NCBI RefSeq assembly: GCF_014203235.1
Contig: NZ_JACHIN010000006.1
Coordinates: forward strand, 570,916-634,915
DNA: 64,000 nt
Direction of reading: 5' to 3'
Origin: Nonomuraea endophytica
GTDB taxonomy: Bacteria; Actinomycetota; Actinomycetes; Streptosporangiales; Streptosporangiaceae
Positions within the stretch are counted from its first letter, which is position 1. Every line of letters begins with the position of its first letter. Made by a program: the position numbers and the translations under genes. The notes below the pieces were generated by a model. The model worked only from the letters and a program-made list of their open reading frames with translations. It was not told the origin of the DNA and did no database searches. Of this stretch, positions 61,990-64,000 are shown one piece after another.

Positions 61990-63140
61990 GGCGTCTGCAG
62001 GCGCTCGAGCGCGTCGTTGAGCCCGCGCGGGTCGATGGGCACGCCCGCGAGGGTGAGCCCCATCTGCACGCCGGCCAGCGTGCCGGCGAGGGTGAGGTCG
62101 TTGAAGTCGCCCAGGTGGCCGATGCGGAACACGCGTCCGGCGAGCCTGCCGAGCCCCGAGCCGAGCGACATGTCGAAGCGGTCGAGGATGATCGCTCTGA
62201 TCTTGTCGGCGTCGTAACCATCCGGCACGATCACCGCGGTCAGCGCGGCTGAGTGCTCGCGTTCGTCGGCGCAGAGCACTTCGAGCCCCCATCCGCGTAC
62301 GGCGGCGCGAGTCGCCTCGGCGTGCCGGATGTGACGTTCGAAGACGGCGTCCAATCCTTCGTCGTAGAGCAGGCGGAGTGCTTCGCGCAGGCCGTACAGG
62401 AGATTGGTGGCGGGGGTGTAGGGGAAGAAGCCGCGCTCGTTGGCGGCCAGGATCGGCGCCCAGTCCCAGAACGACTTGGCCAGCCCGGCCGTGCGGGAGG
62501 CGTGCAGGGCCTTGTCGCTGACGGCGTTGAAGCTGAGCCCGGGCGGGAGCATGAGCCCCTTCTGCGAGCCCGCGACGGTGACGTCGACGCCCCACTCGTC
62601 GTGGCGGTAGTCGATCGAGCCGAGCGAGGAGATGGTGTCGACCAGCAGCAGCGCGGGGTGGCCGGCGGCGTCGATGGCGGCGCGCACGGCGGGCACGCGG
62701 CTGGTGACGCCGGTGGAGGTCTCGTTGTGGACCACGCAGACGGCCTTGATGGTGTGGCCGGTGTCGGCGCTCAGGTGCCGTAGGACCGCCTCGGGGTCGG
62801 CGCCCCTGCGCCAGTCGCCGGGCACGAACTCGACGTCCAGCCCGAGCTTGCCGGCCATCTCCTGCCAGAGGGTGGCGAAGTGGCCGGTCTCGAAGCACAG
62901 GACCTTGTCGCCCGGGCTCAAGGTGTTGACCAGGGCGGCCTCCCACGCGCCGGTGCCCGAGGCGGGGTAGATCACGACCGGTCCTTCGGTGCCGAAGACC
63001 GGCCTGATGTCGCGCAGCACCTCCAGGCCGAGTGCGGCGAACTCGGGACCCCGGTGGTCGATGGTCGGCGCCGACATGGCCCGCAGCACGCTGTCGGGCA
63101 CGTTCGTGGGGCCGGGGATCTGCAGGAAGTGCCTGCTCAT
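61986..63140 (-). CDS. Serine/alanine-glyoxylate aminotransferase
   Basis: 384 residues, PLP class V aminotransferase. It starts MSRHFLQIPGPTNVPDSVLR, typical of the serine-glyoxylate type. The Schiff-base Lys is in VAGSQKGLMLPPGLSF, and VDTISSLGSIDYR precedes it. Moves amino groups between glyoxylate/glycine and serine/hydroxypyruvate. GAGG precedes the chosen ATG. First gene of the seven-gene operon; operator-like repeats lie upstream toward the divergent carrier gene. Confidence 0.92.
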   Translation of the reverse strand: MSRHFLQIPGPTNVPDSVLRAMSAPTIDHRGPEFAALGLEVLRDIRPVFGTEGPVVIYPASGTGAWEAALVNTLSPGDKVLCFETGHFATLWQEMAGKLGLDVEFVPGDWRRGADPEAVLRHLSADTGHTIKAVCVVHNETSTGVTSRVPAVRAAIDAAGHPALLLVDTISSLGSIDYRHDEWGVDVTVAGSQKGLMLPPGLSFNAVSDKALHASRTAGLAKSFWDWAPILAANERGFFPYTPATNLLYGLREALRLLYDEGLDAVFERHIRHAEATRAAVRGWGLEVLCADEREHSAALTAVIVPDGYDADKIRAIILDRFDMSLGSGLGRLAGRVFRIGHLGDFNDLTLAGTLAGVQMGLTLAGVPIDPRGLNDALERLQTP

Positions 63141-63179
63141 GAGGACCTCGCTCGAAATATCCACGATGCGGAAAAGTTA

Positions 63180-63194
63180 TCTCGCTATACGGAA
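63180..63194. promoter_or_regulatory. TCTCGCTAxxCGGAA element, copy 1
   Basis: TCTCGCTATACGGAA, 40 bases before the aminotransferase start. The same element recurs at 63253-63267 with two differences. A further TGCGGAAAAG half-site is at 63167. Confidence 0.5.
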
Positions 63195-63224
63195 GATATG
63201 CCTTCGCGGGGGAGATGAAAAGTC

Positions 63225-63253
63225 TTGACGCCCAATGTGAGCCAGGTCATACT
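63225..63253 (+). promoter_or_regulatory. Promoter of MatC-like carrier
   Basis: TTGACG, 17 bases, CATACT: a good match to the vegetative promoter form. The expected transcript start near 63260 falls at the edge of the operator palindrome. Confidence 0.6.
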
Positions 63254-63261
63254 CTCGCTAA

Positions 63262-63279
63262 GCGGAAACACTTTTCCGC
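63262..63279. promoter_or_regulatory. Operator palindrome at the carrier transcript start
   Basis: GCGGAAA-CACT-TTTCCGC, perfect 7-bp arms. It overlaps copy 2 of the TCTCGCTA element and is followed by ATTATGGAAGAT. GGAA half-sites recur on the aminotransferase side. A repressor of GntR or IclR type is likely; its gene is not in view here. Confidence 0.6.
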
Positions 63280-63305
63280 ATTATGGAAGATCCGTTGGAG
63301 GCCAT

Positions 63306-64000
63306 ATGTCGGTGCAGATCATCACGATCATCGTCCTGGCCGTCGTCTTCCTGGTCGCCACCGTGTTGCCCGTTCACATGGGGGCCCTGGCGTTCGTCGC
63401 CGCGTTCATGGTCGGGGCCTTCGTGCTGGGCGAGGGCAAGGACGACATCGTCGCGGGCTTCCCCGGCGACCTGTTCGTCATCCTGGTCGGGGTCACCTAC
63501 CTGTTCGCGATGGCCAAGGCCAACGGGACCGTCGACTGGCTGGTGCAGGCCGCCGTCCGCCTGGTACGCGGGAAGATCGCGCTCATCCCCTGGATGATGT
63601 TCCTGGTCACCGCGCTGCTGACGGCCGTGGGGGCGGTCGTGCCCGCCGCCGTCGCCATCATCGCCCCGGTCGCCATGGGCTTCGCCCTGCGCTACCGCAT
63701 CAACCCCATGCTCATGGGCCTGCTGGTCATCAACGGCGCCAGCGCCGGCGGCTTCTCACCCATCAGCATCTTCGGCAGCATCGTCAACGGCGTCGTCACC
63801 CGCAACAACCTGCCGGGCGATCCCGGCATGCTGTTCCTCAGCTCCTTCGCCTTCAACCTCGCCCTGTCCGCCGTCGTCTTCCTCCTGTTCGGCGGACGCG
63901 ACCTGCTACGCCGTGGCCGGGAGGACTCCGATGACGGCGTCACGGGCGGCACGGGCAGCACGGGCAGCACGGGCAGCACGGGCAGCACGGGCAGCTTGGG
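63306..64000 (+). CDS. MatC-like dicarboxylate carrier (SLC13/DUF family), 3' end outside window
   Basis: 231 full codons visible; the frame is open to the window end. GGAGG precedes the ATG by four bases. Hydrophobic N-terminal half like the MatC dicarboxylate carrier: IIVLAVVFLVATVLPVHMGA, then GDLFVILVGVTYLFAMAKANG and GTVDWLV, then INGASAGGFSPISIFGSIVN. At about residue 210 a hydrophilic loop begins with DSDDGVTGG and turns into (Thr-Gly-Ser) repeats. Probably imports a C2-C4 organic acid for the divergent glyoxylate operon. Confidence 0.85.
   Translation, partial: MSVQIITIIVLAVVFLVATVLPVHMGALAFVAAFMVGAFVLGEGKDDIVAGFPGDLFVILVGVTYLFAMAKANGTVDWLVQAAVRLVRGKIALIPWMMFLVTALLTAVGAVVPAAVAIIAPVAMGFALRYRINPMLMGLLVINGASAGGFSPISIFGSIVNGVVTRNNLPGDPGMLFLSSFAFNLALSAVVFLLFGGRDLLRRGREDSDDGVTGGTGSTGSTGSTGSTGSL
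63943..63996. repeat. ACGGGCAGC tandem repeat
   Basis: Nine-base unit repeated about five times at the end of the window, in frame, encoding Thr-Gly-Ser units in a cytoplasmic loop of the carrier. Copy number outside the window cannot be seen. Confidence 0.85.

Noticed and set aside
59101..62946. A 1281-codon frame running from the dehydrogenase into the aminotransferase
   Set aside because: The N-terminal 319 codons are the antisense-shifted frame of the aminotransferase gene; the real start is the ATG overlapping the aminotransferase stop.

Overview
The window is very GC-rich, densely coded chromosomal DNA from a filamentous actinomycete. Indicators are the frequent GTG/TTG starts, an Lsr2 nucleoid protein, an AfsR/SARP-type regulator, many TetR/ArsR/GntR/IclR/PucR regulators and several secreted proteins. 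Streptosporangiaceae (Nonomuraea-like) is my best guess, but this is inference. I see no rRNA, tRNA, CRISPR array, insertion sequence or phage block. The first gene is cut at its 5' end and the last at its 3' end.

Layout. 1-4.1 kb: an ABC transporter pair, then a TetR-class repressor facing a TetX-like flavin monooxygenase across two tetO-like operators, then the remains of a TetR/ABC operon. 4.1-11.5 kb: HxlR regulator with a DUF1761 membrane protein, a modular secreted protein, and a 1700-residue secreted RHS/YD protein that stops where a toxin tip would normally begin. 11.6-18.3 kb: M29 aminopeptidase, MFS exporter and ArsR-like regulator operon, hydrolases, Lsr2, PucR. 18.3-23.1 kb: ArsR/SRPBCC pair, then an IclR regulator with a GlcD-type oxidase and an MFS carrier that share an operator motif. 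23.3-26.4 kb: small secreted proteins and a TetR. 26.3-28.2 kb: AlkB-like dioxygenase and FadR-type regulator, facing a leucine attenuator that now leads into a gutted leuA.

28.2-31.6 kb: ECF42-type sigma factor with its DGPF/YCII partner, an FMN reductase and a BBE-type flavoenzyme. 31.6-40.6 kb: AfsR-like regulator, AlkZ-like glycosylase, short UvrA, an EntS-type MFS exporter and a double GNAT protein; this looks like a genotoxin-resistance block without biosynthetic genes. 40.7-46.9 kb: a small secreted protein, an AraC regulator facing a DHA2 MFS exporter, a gene clearly homologous to the Pseudomonas ethylene-forming enzyme, a quinone oxidoreductase, and several tiny ORFs. 46.8-53.7 kb: truncated MFS gene, GH18 chitinase with two chitin-binding modules, VOC protein, TetR, and a multicopper oxidase with a membrane partner.

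53.8-64 kb: a tightly coupled seven-gene glyoxylate/glycerate operon (aminotransferase, FAD/Fe-S dehydrogenase, FAH-family protein, hydroxypyruvate isomerase, tartronate semialdehyde reductase, glyoxylate carboligase, glycerate kinase). It is read divergently from a MatC-like dicarboxylate carrier, with a promoter and palindromic operator between them. The most notable items are the ethylene-forming enzyme homologue, the leucine attenuator with split leuA, the tetO/TetX-like pair and the resistance block.
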